A stretch of DNA of 64,000 nt from Chromobacterium sp. IIBBL 290-4 (GTDB lineage Bacteria; Pseudomonadota; Gammaproteobacteria; Burkholderiales; Chromobacteriaceae): assembly GCF_024207115.1 (NCBI RefSeq), contig NZ_CP100128.1, positions 1,116,001 to 1,180,000 of the forward strand, read 5' to 3'. Positions 24,755 through 33,081 of this stretch are shown in pieces (position 1 is the first letter of the stretch; each line of letters starts with the position of its first letter). Under the pieces are notes generated by a model. That model was not told where the DNA came from, made no database searches, and was given only the letters and a program-made list of their open reading frames with translations. Both the position numbers and the translations under genes were made by a program.

Positions 24755-26104
24755 ATGTCTGATGCCCGCATGCCGGCAGGCCGTATCGAATGGCTGCAAC
24801 AGCGCAAGGTGCGAGACGTGGAGCTCGCCTTCGCCGACGTCCACGGCTTTCCCCGTGGCAAGACCCTCCCCGCCGCCGCCTTCATCCAGGGGCAGGCTTT
24901 GCGCATCGCCCGCGCGGTGCCGCTGCAAAGCTGCGTCGGCGAATTCCCCGATTACAGCTTTTACGGCGAACACGACCCCGATGTGACCCTGGCGCCGGAC
25001 TACGCCACGCTGCGGCCGGTGCCGTGGGCCAAAACGCCGCGCGCCATGGTGATTTGCGACTGCGTGGACCACGACGGCAGCCTGTCGCCGCTGGCGCCGC
25101 GCTCGGTGCTCAAAACCCTGCTGCAGCGTTACGCCGCCCGCGGCTGGACGCCCATCGTCGCGCCGGAGCTGGAGTTTTATCTGTTCGCCGCCCACGGCGA
25201 TCCGGCCGCGCCCTTCCAGGCCCCGCCGCTGGCCGGCGGCCGCCGCGAAGCCGGTTTCGACGCCTTCGGCTTTTCAGCCTTGGGCGAGCTGGAAGCGTTC
25301 TTCGACGACCTTTACCTCGCCTGCGAACAGCTGGAAATCGCCACCGACACCTGCGTGCACGAAATGGGCCCCAGCCAGTTCGAGATCAACCTCAAGCACG
25401 GCGACGCGCTGAAGCTGGCCGACGACACCTTCTTGTTCAAGACCGCACTGAAGCAAACCGCGCTGCGCCACGGCCTCAACGCCGTCTGCATGGCCAAGCC
25501 GCTGCCCGGCCAGCCCGGCAGTTCCATGCACCTCCACCAGAGCATCGTCGACCGCCAGGGCCGCAATGCCTTCAGCCGCGAAGACGGCTCGGAAAGCCCG
25601 GCATTCTTCGGCTTCATCGCCGGCTTGCAACGCTATCTGCCGGAGCTGATGCCGCTGTTCTGTCCCAATCCCAACTCCTACCGCCGCTTCGTCAAGGGCA
25701 TGGCCGCGCCGGTCAACTTGAGCTGGGGCCTGGACAACCGTTCGGTAGGCCTCAGGGTGCCGGTATCCGGCCCGGAAGCGCGCCGCGTGGAAAACCGCCT
25801 GCCCGGCTGCGACGCCAACCCCTACCTGGCGCTGGCCGCCAGCCTGGGCGCGGGCCTGGCCGGCATCGAGCAAGGCTTGACGCCGGATGAAGCCGTGCGC
25901 GGCAATGTGTTCAAGCAGCAATCCGCCAGCCTGCCGTCCACGCTGGACGCGGCCTGCGGCGCGATGCAGGCCGGCGCCGCCGCCGAGTCGCTATTCGGCG
26001 CGGAGTTCAGCCGCGCCTATCTGGCGGTGAAGGAAGTGGAGTTGAACGACTACCATCGCCAGGTCACCACCTGGGAGCGCCAATACCTAGGCCCCTTGGC
26101 CTGA
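24755..26104 (+). CDS. Glutamine synthetase family, gamma-glutamylpolyamine synthetase-like (PuuA/SpuI type)
   Basis: A 449-residue ATP-dependent ligase. It lacks the GlnA adenylylation layout and matches the PuuA-like branch that glutamylates putrescine or related amines: N-terminal RDVELAFADVHGFPRGKTLP, metal-site PELEFYLF, ATP/glutamate region PGSSMHLHQS, PNPNSYRRFVKGM, and DNRSVGLRVP with VENRLPGCDANPYLALAA near the end. The start at 24755 is set by GTGGAGA just upstream; the longer frame from 24692 is not supported. The other puu or spu genes are not nearby, so the amine substrate is not proven and a general amine-detoxifying role is possible. Acts in the cytosol. Appears monocistronic. 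Confidence 0.88.
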   Translation: MSDARMPAGRIEWLQQRKVRDVELAFADVHGFPRGKTLPAAAFIQGQALRIARAVPLQSCVGEFPDYSFYGEHDPDVTLAPDYATLRPVPWAKTPRAMVICDCVDHDGSLSPLAPRSVLKTLLQRYAARGWTPIVAPELEFYLFAAHGDPAAPFQAPPLAGGRREAGFDAFGFSALGELEAFFDDLYLACEQLEIATDTCVHEMGPSQFEINLKHGDALKLADDTFLFKTALKQTALRHGLNAVCMAKPLPGQPGSSMHLHQSIVDRQGRNAFSREDGSESPAFFGFIAGLQRYLPELMPLFCPNPNSYRRFVKGMAAPVNLSWGLDNRSVGLRVPVSGPEARRVENRLPGCDANPYLALAASLGAGLAGIEQGLTPDEAVRGNVFKQQSASLPSTLDAACGAMQAGAAAESLFGAEFSRAYLAVKEVELNDYHRQVTTWERQYLGPLA

Positions 26105-26226
26105 GCCGGCGGCGGCCATGGCCGCCGTTTGCGCTGGATCAAGCGTCCGTTCGGACATCATGACGGCAGCCGCCCGGATGGGTATGCTAAAGGCATCCCC
26201 ACCAGCCGCAATGCAAGGAGCAGCTC

Positions 26227-26703
26227 ATGTATCGACATCTGATAGCCGCGATAGACGGCAGCAACAATTCCGACAAGGCGCTGAACGAGGCCATCCGCGT
26301 GGCCAAGCATACCGACGCCCGCCTGACGCTGGTGCACATCGCCAGCCTGCGCGACTTGGCCGTGGACAGCCTGGGCGTCTACGCCGGCGATCCGGGATAC
26401 GATCTGGCCTTGCAACAAGGCGAAGAGGCGCTGGCCCGGGCGCAGAAGCTGGCGCGCGACGCCGGCCTGATCAATGTGGCCAGCCACCTGGAAAAAAGCT
26501 GGGAAGGCGGCCACGACCTGGCCGACTTGCTGATCGGCTACGCCCAATCGCAACAAGCCGATCTGATCGTGCTGGGCACCCACGGCCGCAAGGGCCTGGC
26601 CCATCTCTTCCTCGGCAGCTTCGCCGAAGACATCCTGCGCCGCAGTCCGATTCCGCTGTTGGTGGTGCGCAGCACCGAGGATGAGGACATCAGCGTAGAG
26701 TAA
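26227..26703 (+). CDS. Universal stress protein (UspA family)
   Basis: A 158-residue cytosolic single-domain Usp. Begins MYRHLIAAIDGSNNSDKAL, the normal first beta strand and phosphate-binding turn. The ATP-binding signature G-T-H-G-R-K-G-L-x9-G-S appears as GTHGRKGLAHLFLGSFAEDILRRSPIPLLVV near 117-147, so it is probably a nucleotide-binding Usp. AGGAGCAGCTC upstream provides a good ribosome site. It stands alone, with a REP-like palindrome after its stop that separates it from convergent tlyA. Expected to be induced in stationary phase or oxygen limitation, although no regulatory motif was identified. Confidence 0.93.
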   Translation: MYRHLIAAIDGSNNSDKALNEAIRVAKHTDARLTLVHIASLRDLAVDSLGVYAGDPGYDLALQQGEEALARAQKLARDAGLINVASHLEKSWEGGHDLADLLIGYAQSQQADLIVLGTHGRKGLAHLFLGSFAEDILRRSPIPLLVVRSTEDEDISVE

Positions 26704-26809
26704 GCATGCGGATGGCCGCATGACCGACCTGCGGGCGATTCGCCAGACGCGAACGGCGCAATGCCGACAATGCCAGAGGTCAGCAAAGAGTCCGGCTTTG
26801 CAGTATGTC

Positions 26810-26842
26810 GGCGGAACGCCCGCTTGCGGGCTTCCGCCCTAC
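26810..26842. repeat. REP-like palindromic repeat (solo copy)
   Basis: GGCGGAA-C-GCCCGC, TT, GCGGGC-TTCCGCC then CTAC: a 13-base stem with one bulged C (26817). The same unit occurs twice, in opposite orientations, at 55142-55233. Lies between convergent uspA and tlyA, where it may also help end transcription. Confidence 0.8.
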
Positions 26843-26905
26843 GGGAATCGAGGGTCTGATGAGATTGCCCAAGCAGCCCATCTCGGCGGACAGCAGGGAT
26901 GCGAC

Positions 26906-27655
26906 TCAGCGCCTCACTGCGTGAACGAAGAATTCGCGATTGCCGTCGCCGCCCTTGATCGGGCTGTCGAACCAGGCCAGCGCGCGCATGTTTTGCTCGG
27001 CCAGCACCTGATTGATCTTGTCCTGCACCCGCGGGTACAGGCTTTCGTCGCGGACGATGCCGCCCTTGGACAGACCCTCGCGCCCCACTTCGAACTGCGG
27101 CTTGACCAGGCTGAGCAAGCGGCCGCCCGGCTTCAGCAACGGCAGGGCCGAGGGCAGCACCAGGCTGAGCGAGATGAAGGACACGTCGCAGACCATCAGA
27201 TCGAAGCCATCGCCGTCATTGGCCGCCAGCAAGGCCGCGTGATCCAGCGCTCGCGCGTTCACGCCCTCGAAAAAGCGCACCCGCGCATCCTCGCGCAGCC
27301 GCGCATGCAACTGGTCGTGGCCGACATCGACGCCCACCACCCGGCGCGCGCCGGCTTGCAATAAACAATCGGTGAAGCCGCCGGTGGACTGGCCCACATC
27401 CAGCGCGTCCCAGCCGCTCGGATCCAGTCCGGCCGCGGCCAGCGCGCCCTGCATCTTCAAACCGCCGCGCGAGACATAACGGTCCGCTTCGTCGGCGACG
27501 ACGACAAATTCGGCATGCTGCGGAAACTTCTGGCTGGCCTTGCCGATCAGCGCGCCGTCGCAGCTGACGCGCCCGGCGGCGATCAGGTTCTGCGCCGCGG
27601 TCCGCGATGCCGCAAGCCCTTGCTCCACCAGCAAAATATCCACTCGAATCATCAT
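26906..27655 (-). CDS. tlyA: TlyA-family rRNA 2'-O-methyltransferase
   Basis: A 249-residue protein. Residues 1-60 form an S4 RNA-binding domain (RVDILLVEQGLAASRTAAQNLIAAGRV). The rest is an FtsJ-like SAM methyltransferase with motif I LDVGQSTGGFTDCLLQAGA, FDLMVCDVSFISL and the KPQFEVGREGLSKGGIV block that defines TlyA. TlyA homologues methylate 16S and 23S rRNA ribose and affect capreomycin sensitivity; they are often annotated as haemolysins. The ATG at 27655 (or the one next to it at 27652) follows GGGAGCGG. The longer frame reaching 27751 is not needed. Transcribed alone, convergent with uspA. Confidence 0.92.
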   Translation of the reverse strand: MMIRVDILLVEQGLAASRTAAQNLIAAGRVSCDGALIGKASQKFPQHAEFVVVADEADRYVSRGGLKMQGALAAAGLDPSGWDALDVGQSTGGFTDCLLQAGARRVVGVDVGHDQLHARLREDARVRFFEGVNARALDHAALLAANDGDGFDLMVCDVSFISLSLVLPSALPLLKPGGRLLSLVKPQFEVGREGLSKGGIVRDESLYPRVQDKINQVLAEQNMRALAWFDSPIKGGDGNREFFVHAVRR

Positions 27656-27786
27656 CCGCTCCCAACTGCGCTCATCCGGCAAACGCGACAGGTTGGCGAA
27701 GGCCGCCGCCGCTGTCAAGCCGCCCCGTCTGCGTAAAAAATACGCCGCCAAGGTTTACAAGAAAATGCTAATAATGTTAACCTAAA

Positions 27787-27802
27787 AATCAAGCAATTGA
27801 TT
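27787..27802. promoter_or_regulatory. Inverted repeat upstream of the BCCT gene
   Basis: AATCAA (27787-27792), GCAA, TTGATT (27797-27802), in an AT-rich patch about 210 bases upstream of the carrier start and shared with divergent tlyA. Possible operator; not a match to the BetI site. Confidence 0.35.
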
Positions 27803-28010
27803 TCATTCAATTATTCATCAGGATAGCCGCCGAACCTTATCGCTGAATCTGCCGACCACAGGCCGATTTATGCGCTCGCGCTGACGCTATCCCTCTCGCG
27901 CCCGCCTTGCCGGGCCGTCCGCGGCGCTCGCCACGAGCCGCCAGTCTTGCCATCCCCAGCAGCGGCCCGCCTCGCGCGAGGCTCGCGCCGCCGCATTCAC
28001 AGGAGTCCCG

Positions 28011-29543
28011 ATGGTCCTGCGCCTATCGTTATTGTTGACCGTTTTATTCGCCTTGTGGGGCGTGATCGCCCCCGAGCACATGACCCAGGCCGCCAGCCAA
28101 TGGCTGAGCTTCACCATTTCCCGCTTCGGCTGGTTCTATCTATTGTCGGTGTTCGGCTTCCTTTTGTTCGCCCTCTACCTGGCCTTCGGCCGCTTCGGCC
28201 ATATCCGCCTGGGCAAAGAAGACGAAGAGCCCGAGTTTTCTCGGATGAGCTGGTTCGCCATGCTGTTTTCCGCCGGCATGGGCATAGGCCTGGTGTTCTG
28301 GGGCGTGGCCGAGCCGATCTCCCATTTCGCCACCCCCGCCAGCAAAGCCACCACGCCGGAATCGGCCGAGGCCGCGCGGCTGGCGATGCGCCATGTGTTC
28401 TTCCACTGGGGCCTTCACCCCTGGGCGGTGTATAGCCTGACCGCGCTGGCGCTGGCCTATTTCAAATTCAATCGCGGCCAGAAAGGCCTGATCAGCGCCG
28501 CCTTCCGCCCATTGCTGGGCGAGCGCGTGGACGGCCCGATCGGCATCGCCATCGACGTGCTGGCGGTGCTGGCCACCGTGTTCGGCGTGGCCACCACGCT
28601 GGGCTTCGGCGCGCTGCAGATCGAAAGCGGCCTGCAGATGCTGTTCGGCGTCCAGCCGTCCGACTGGCTGACCGTGGCCATTGTGGTGATCGCCACCGCC
28701 TTGTTCCTGCTGTCGTCCCTGACCGGCCTGTCGCGCGGCATCAAGTGGCTGTCCAATCTCAATATCGCGCTGGCGCTGCTGTTGTTCCTGGCCGTGGTGC
28801 TGCTCGGCCCCACCGGCTTCATCTTCGACACTTTCACCACCACGCTGGGCGACTACCTGGGCAATCTGACCAGCACCAGCCTGCGGATGAGCCCGTTCAG
28901 CCAGGGCGACTGGATGGCCAGCTGGACGCTGTTCTACTGGGCCTGGTGGGTCACCTGGGCGCCGTTCGTCGGCATGTTCATCGCCCGCGTCTCGCGCGGC
29001 CGCACCATACGCGAATTCATGGTCGGCGTGCTGCTGGTGCCGGCCGTAGCCAGCTTCGTCTGGTTCTCCGCCTTTGGCGGCACCGCGCTGGATCTGCAGC
29101 TATTCGGCGGCGTGGACCTGGTCGGCGCGGTGAAAAGCGATGTTTCCACCGCCTTGTACGTGATGTTCGAACACCTGCCGGGCGGCCATATTCTGTCGCT
29201 GCTGGCCATGCTGCTGGTGATCATTTTCTTCGTCACTTCGGCCGACTCCGCCACCTTCGTGCTGGGCATGTTCACCAGCGGCGGCAGCCTCAACCCCAGC
29301 CACCGGGTCAAGCTGATCTGGGGCGTGCTGCTGGCCGCCGTGGCGCTGGTGCTGCTGCAAAGCGGCGGCTTGAAGGCGCTGCAGGCGGTGCTAATCGTCA
29401 GCGCCCTGCCCTTCATGCTGATCATGATAGGCATGGCGGTCTCGCTGTACCGCGCGCTGGATGAGGAAGAGCGCGACAGCCGCCGCCGCGAGATCCGCCG
29501 GCTGCGCCAGCTAGAAGCGCTGGAAAAACGCGGCGAAAACTAA
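28011..29543 (+). CDS. BCCT-family betaine/choline/carnitine transporter
   Basis: A 510-residue inner-membrane carrier with twelve expected helices. The family signature FYWAWWVTWAPFVGMFIARVSRGRTIREF sits near 300, and MGIGLVFWGVAEPISHF near 90 contains the tryptophan-rich substrate box. BCCT carriers import glycine betaine, choline or related ammonium compounds, usually with sodium or protons, for osmoprotection or carbon. The C-terminal tail is short (LDEEERDSRRREIRRLRQLEALEKRGEN), basic and helical, much shorter than in BetP, so osmosensing by a long tail is unlikely. CAGGAGTCCCG before the ATG gives a good ribosome site. No bet genes adjoin. Confidence 0.94.
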   Translation: MVLRLSLLLTVLFALWGVIAPEHMTQAASQWLSFTISRFGWFYLLSVFGFLLFALYLAFGRFGHIRLGKEDEEPEFSRMSWFAMLFSAGMGIGLVFWGVAEPISHFATPASKATTPESAEAARLAMRHVFFHWGLHPWAVYSLTALALAYFKFNRGQKGLISAAFRPLLGERVDGPIGIAIDVLAVLATVFGVATTLGFGALQIESGLQMLFGVQPSDWLTVAIVVIATALFLLSSLTGLSRGIKWLSNLNIALALLLFLAVVLLGPTGFIFDTFTTTLGDYLGNLTSTSLRMSPFSQGDWMASWTLFYWAWWVTWAPFVGMFIARVSRGRTIREFMVGVLLVPAVASFVWFSAFGGTALDLQLFGGVDLVGAVKSDVSTALYVMFEHLPGGHILSLLAMLLVIIFFVTSADSATFVLGMFTSGGSLNPSHRVKLIWGVLLAAVALVLLQSGGLKALQAVLIVSALPFMLIMIGMAVSLYRALDEEERDSRRREIRRLRQLEALEKRGEN

Positions 29544-29608
29544 GCCGGCGCAGGACTTGGGGCCGATTTGGTGCGATGATGACAGTATTGTCAGTCCGTG
29601 GAGAAAAT

Positions 29609-30244
29609 ATGGAGACGCACCAACTCGACCCGGCCGAAATCCGCGTGCTGGGCGCGCTGGCCGAAAAGCAGGCGCTGACCCCGGATGCCTATCCGATGAC
29701 GCTGAACGGCCTCGCCAGCGCCTGCAATCAACTCACCAGCCGCGAGCCGGTGATGCAGTTGTCCGAGGCGGAAATCAGCGCCGCGCTGGATGCGCTGATC
29801 GCCAAAAAACTGGTGGCCGAACGCCTGCCGGCCGGCAGCCGGGTGGCCAAGTACGAGCACCGACTCAACTACGAGTGGAATATCGACGGCGCGCGGCTGG
29901 CGGCGCTGGCGCTGCTGATGCTGCGCGGCCCGCAAACCTCGGCCGAAATCCGCACCCGCTCCGGCCGCATCTACAGTTTCTCCGGCGTGGAGGAAGTGGA
30001 AACGGCGCTGAACGCGCTGGCCGACAAATACCCGCCGCTGACCTTCAAGCTGGACAAGCAGCCGGGCGAGCGCGAAGCGCGCTGGTGCCATCTGCTGGCC
30101 GGCGAGCCGCAAGCCGTTCCCGTGTCCGCGCCCGTCTGTGAAATGATAGATGTCGGCCTGACCGGCCGCGTGGCCGCGCTGGAAGCGGAAGTATCGGCGC
30201 TGAAAGCGATGGTGCTGTCGCTGGAACAAAGACTGAGCGGTTGA
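29609..30244 (+). CDS. yceH: YceH/DUF480 family protein
   Basis: A 211-residue cytosolic protein of the DUF480 family, made of two winged-helix-like repeats: LDPAEIRVLGALAEKQALTPDAYPMTLNGLASACNQLTSREPVM, then ARLAALALLMLRGPQTSAEIRTRSGRIYSF, with the text broken here only for description. A C-terminal coiled coil (VAALEAEVSALKAMVLSLEQRL) could mediate dimerisation. It looks like a DNA-binding protein but has no established target. ATG 29609 is used because GTGGAGAAAAT lies directly upstream; an ATG at 29576 would add 11 residues not typical of the family. The gene is followed by yfaZ after 52 bases. Confidence 0.88.
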   Translation: METHQLDPAEIRVLGALAEKQALTPDAYPMTLNGLASACNQLTSREPVMQLSEAEISAALDALIAKKLVAERLPAGSRVAKYEHRLNYEWNIDGARLAALALLMLRGPQTSAEIRTRSGRIYSFSGVEEVETALNALADKYPPLTFKLDKQPGEREARWCHLLAGEPQAVPVSAPVCEMIDVGLTGRVAALEAEVSALKAMVLSLEQRLSG

Positions 30245-30258
30245 ACTTTGGCGAAGTA

Positions 30259-30294
30259 GTCACTATCTACCTTACTTTTAAACAGGATAGTGAC
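30259..30294 (+). promoter_or_regulatory. Hairpin covering the yfaZ ribosome-binding site
   Basis: GTCACTATC (30259-30267) and GATAGTGAC (30286-30294) are perfectly complementary, with an 18-base loop. The right arm begins inside the Shine-Dalgarno AGGA (30284-30287) and ends two bases before the ATG, so folding would hide the ribosome site. It could act as an RNA switch or, as DNA, as an operator. Confidence 0.6.
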
Positions 30295-30296
30295 AA

Positions 30297-30827
30297 ATGA
30301 AACAACTCGCTCTCGCCGCGGCGCTGGCCGCGCTGGCCGGCGGCGCCCAAGCCGCCGACTACATCGCCGGCGCCGGCCATGATTTCCAGCAGTTCTCCCG
30401 CACGCCGAACGGCCTGGGCATAGGCATCAACCTCGATTACGTCAACAGCGACCACAAGGGCAGCGCCGGCGGCGCCGGCCTGGAATTCGCGCTGCCGCTG
30501 GGCCCGGTTTCCATCGCCGCCGGCGGCAAGCTGATGGCGCTGTCGCCGGACAGCGGCTCCGCCACCGCCGCGCTGATAGGCGGCCGCGCCAGCCTGGATG
30601 TGATGCCCAAGGTCACCGTCTTCGGCCAGGCCTATTACGCGCCGGAAAGCTTCGCCAGCGGCAGCGTCAACCGCGTGTCCGACTACAGCGCCGGCGTGCG
30701 CTGGAACGTGGTGGGCCCTTTCAGCGTGGAAGCCGGCTACCGCTACTTCGACATCCGCCGCAACGACAGCCAGCGCAGCCGCACCCTGGCCGACGGCGCC
30801 TACCTGGGCGCGGGGCTGAGCTTCTAA
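30297..30827 (+). CDS. yfaZ: YfaZ-family outer membrane protein
   Basis: A 176-residue protein with a signal peptide (about 1-19, ending GGAQAAD) and a mature part rich in alternating amphipathic beta strands: IGINLDYVNSDHKG, AGLEFALPLGPVSIAAGG, FGQAYYAPESFASGSVNRVSDYSAGVRW, and a terminal AYLGAGLSF ending in phenylalanine, as expected for insertion by Bam. This matches YfaZ-type small beta barrels of unknown function. Translation is probably controlled by the hairpin at 30259-30294 that covers its ribosome site. A strong bidirectional terminator lies after the stop. Confidence 0.85.
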   Translation: MKQLALAAALAALAGGAQAADYIAGAGHDFQQFSRTPNGLGIGINLDYVNSDHKGSAGGAGLEFALPLGPVSIAAGGKLMALSPDSGSATAALIGGRASLDVMPKVTVFGQAYYAPESFASGSVNRVSDYSAGVRWNVVGPFSVEAGYRYFDIRRNDSQRSRTLADGAYLGAGLSF

Positions 30828-30843
30828 GCGCCAAGCGGAAACA

Positions 30844-30875
30844 AAAATGGCAGCCAACAGGCTGCCATTTTCTTT
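30844..30875. terminator. Bidirectional terminator between yfaZ and the M13 peptidase gene
   Basis: Twelve-base stem AAAATGGCAGCC (30844-30855) / GGCTGCCATTTT (30860-30871), AACA loop, with TTTTCTTTA on the plus side and TTTTTGTTT on the minus side. Serves both convergent genes. Confidence 0.9.
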
Positions 30876-30884
30876 ACGCCGCGC

Positions 30885-32912
30885 TTACCACCACAGATGG
30901 AAGCGCTGCTCTGGCGGCAAATACATCTTGTCGCCCGGCTTGACGCCGAAGGCCTGGTAGAACGGCTCCAGATTGCTGACCGTGCCGATGGGGCGATACA
31001 GGTCCGGCGTATGCGGGTCCGAAACGATCTGCTTCACCACCGAGGCGTCGCGGCTCTTGCTGCGCCACGATTGGGCGAAGGCCAGGAAAAAGCGCTGGTC
31101 GCCCGACATGCCGTCTATCACCGGCGCTTCTTTGCCGCCCAGGGCGATGTGGTAGGCCTTGTAGGCGATTTCCAGGCCGGCGTTGTCGGCGATGTTCTCG
31201 CCCAGCGTCAGCTCGCCGTTGACATGATGGCCCTTCACCGGCTCGAAGGCGCTGTACTGCTTGACCAGCTTGGCCGTCACCTCCTTGAAGTGCTTCTCGT
31301 CCGCCGGCGTCCACCAGTTGCGCATATTGCCGTCGCCGTCGTACTGATGGCCCTGGTCGTCGAAACCATGGCTGATTTCATGGCCTATGGTGGCGCCGAT
31401 GCTGCCGTAATTGACCGCCAGATCGAACTTGGGATCGAAGTACGGCGATTGCAGGATGGCCGCCGGGAACACGATCTCGTTGTTCGCCGGGTTGTAGTAG
31501 GCGTTCACCGTTTGCGGCGTCATGCCCCACTCGGCGCGGTCCACCGGCTCGCCCAGGCGCTGCACGTCGCGCTTGTAGTTGAATTCGCTGATGCGGGTGA
31601 TGTTGCCGACCAGATCATCGGCCTTGATTTCCAGCGAGCCGTAATCGCGCCATTTGTCCGGATAACCGATCTTGGGCGTGTACTTGGCCAGTTTGGCGTG
31701 CGCCTCGCGCTTGGTGGCGGGCTCCATCCAGGCCAGCGTGTCTATGCTCTGGTCGTAGGCCTTGAGCAGGTTGTGCACCAGCTCATCGGCCTGGCGCTTG
31801 GCCTCCGGCGTGAAGTACTTGGCCACATACAGCTTGCCCACCGCCTCGCCTACGCCTTCATTGACCAGCGATACCGCCTTCTTCCAGCGCGGACGGTCGG
31901 CGCTGCGGCCATCCAGCACTTTGCCGTAGAAGTCGAAGTGCGCGGCGACCCATGCCGGATCCAGGCTGGAGGCGTACGCGTCCAGCGTCCGCAGGGTCAG
32001 GTAATCCTTCAGCACCGCGGCCGGCGTTTTCGCCAGCACGCCGGACAGCTTGGCGAAATAGCTGGGCTGATCCAGATTGATGTCCTTGGCCGCGGACAAC
32101 TGGGCGGCTGCAATCAGCTGCGGCCAGTCATAGCCGGGCAAACGCTTGCCCAGATCGGCGACGGCCACTTTGTTGTAGGTTTTCTGGACATCCCGGTTTT
32201 CGACGTTGCTCCATTGAATCCGGGCCAGCTTGTCTTCCAGGGCGAACACGGCCTTGGCGCGGGCGTCGGCGCGCTTTTCGCCGGCCAGCGTCAGTAACTT
32301 GGCCAGATAACGCTGATAAGCCTGGCGCGCGGCGGCGAAATCCGCCGACTTGGCCAGATAGTAGTCGCGATCCATGCCCAGGCCGGACTGGCTGAGGCCA
32401 GCCAGGTAGACCGATGAATTCTTCGGATCGGATTGAACATAAAAGCGGAACGGCGTGTCCACCGGCTGGCCTTGCAGCTTGCCCATATAGGCCACAGCTT
32501 GCTTGGCGGAAGTCAGCGCGGCGATTTCGTCCAGCCGGCCGCGCAAGGGCTTCAGGCCCAGCTTGGCGATGGCGGCCTCGTCCATGAAGCTCTGATACAG
32601 ATCGGCGATCTTGCGCGCTTCCGGCGAGGAGGCGTCGCCGGACGCGTGTTCGATGATCTCGCGGACGCGCTGCTGGTTCAGGTCGTACAGATATTCCGCG
32701 ATGCCGGTGGACGAGCGCTCCGCCGGAATTTCCACGCGCTTCATCCAGGCGCCGTTGGCATGCAAGGAAATATTGTCCTGGATGCGCACCGAGTGGTCGA
32801 TGCCCTTCAAATCAATGCCGTAAGCGCCGTAATCCAGCTCTTCGGCGGGGCCGGCCCAGGCCGCCTGCAGGCACAGCAGCAGGGTCAGCGGCAGCAGTTT
32901 CTTCATTTGCAT
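30885..32912 (-). CDS. M13-family zinc endopeptidase (neprilysin/PepO-like), exported
   Basis: A 675-residue metallopeptidase. A signal peptide (MKKLLPLTLLLCLQAAWAG) sends it to the periplasm or beyond. The zinc site is GATIGHEISHGFDDQG (HExxH near 514) with the third ligand in GENIADNAGLEIAY. NAYYNPANNEIVFPAAILQSPYFD and the closing C-x-W-like motif region (HLWW end) are family hallmarks. M13 enzymes cut oligopeptides, generally shorter than ~40 residues, on the amino side of hydrophobic residues. ATG 32912 is chosen because AGAGGAAACC lies immediately upstream; a longer frame to 32972 has no signal-like N terminus. Divergent from the S46 peptidase gene. Confidence 0.93.
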   Translation of the reverse strand: MQMKKLLPLTLLLCLQAAWAGPAEELDYGAYGIDLKGIDHSVRIQDNISLHANGAWMKRVEIPAERSSTGIAEYLYDLNQQRVREIIEHASGDASSPEARKIADLYQSFMDEAAIAKLGLKPLRGRLDEIAALTSAKQAVAYMGKLQGQPVDTPFRFYVQSDPKNSSVYLAGLSQSGLGMDRDYYLAKSADFAAARQAYQRYLAKLLTLAGEKRADARAKAVFALEDKLARIQWSNVENRDVQKTYNKVAVADLGKRLPGYDWPQLIAAAQLSAAKDINLDQPSYFAKLSGVLAKTPAAVLKDYLTLRTLDAYASSLDPAWVAAHFDFYGKVLDGRSADRPRWKKAVSLVNEGVGEAVGKLYVAKYFTPEAKRQADELVHNLLKAYDQSIDTLAWMEPATKREAHAKLAKYTPKIGYPDKWRDYGSLEIKADDLVGNITRISEFNYKRDVQRLGEPVDRAEWGMTPQTVNAYYNPANNEIVFPAAILQSPYFDPKFDLAVNYGSIGATIGHEISHGFDDQGHQYDGDGNMRNWWTPADEKHFKEVTAKLVKQYSAFEPVKGHHVNGELTLGENIADNAGLEIAYKAYHIALGGKEAPVIDGMSGDQRFFLAFAQSWRSKSRDASVVKQIVSDPHTPDLYRPIGTVSNLEPFYQAFGVKPGDKMYLPPEQRFHLWW

Positions 32913-33081
32913 GGTTTCCTCTATTTTTCTGGCCATGGAGCCCCTCCGTTTCGACGGCGCCGCGCATGACAATGCAGTGGAGGAATAGTACCTCCCCCTA
33001 GATGCCGCGACAATCCCGCACTATTCAATTGGCATTTTATTCAGCTATGATGACAAGCAACATTTCTTTCATTGCGAAATC

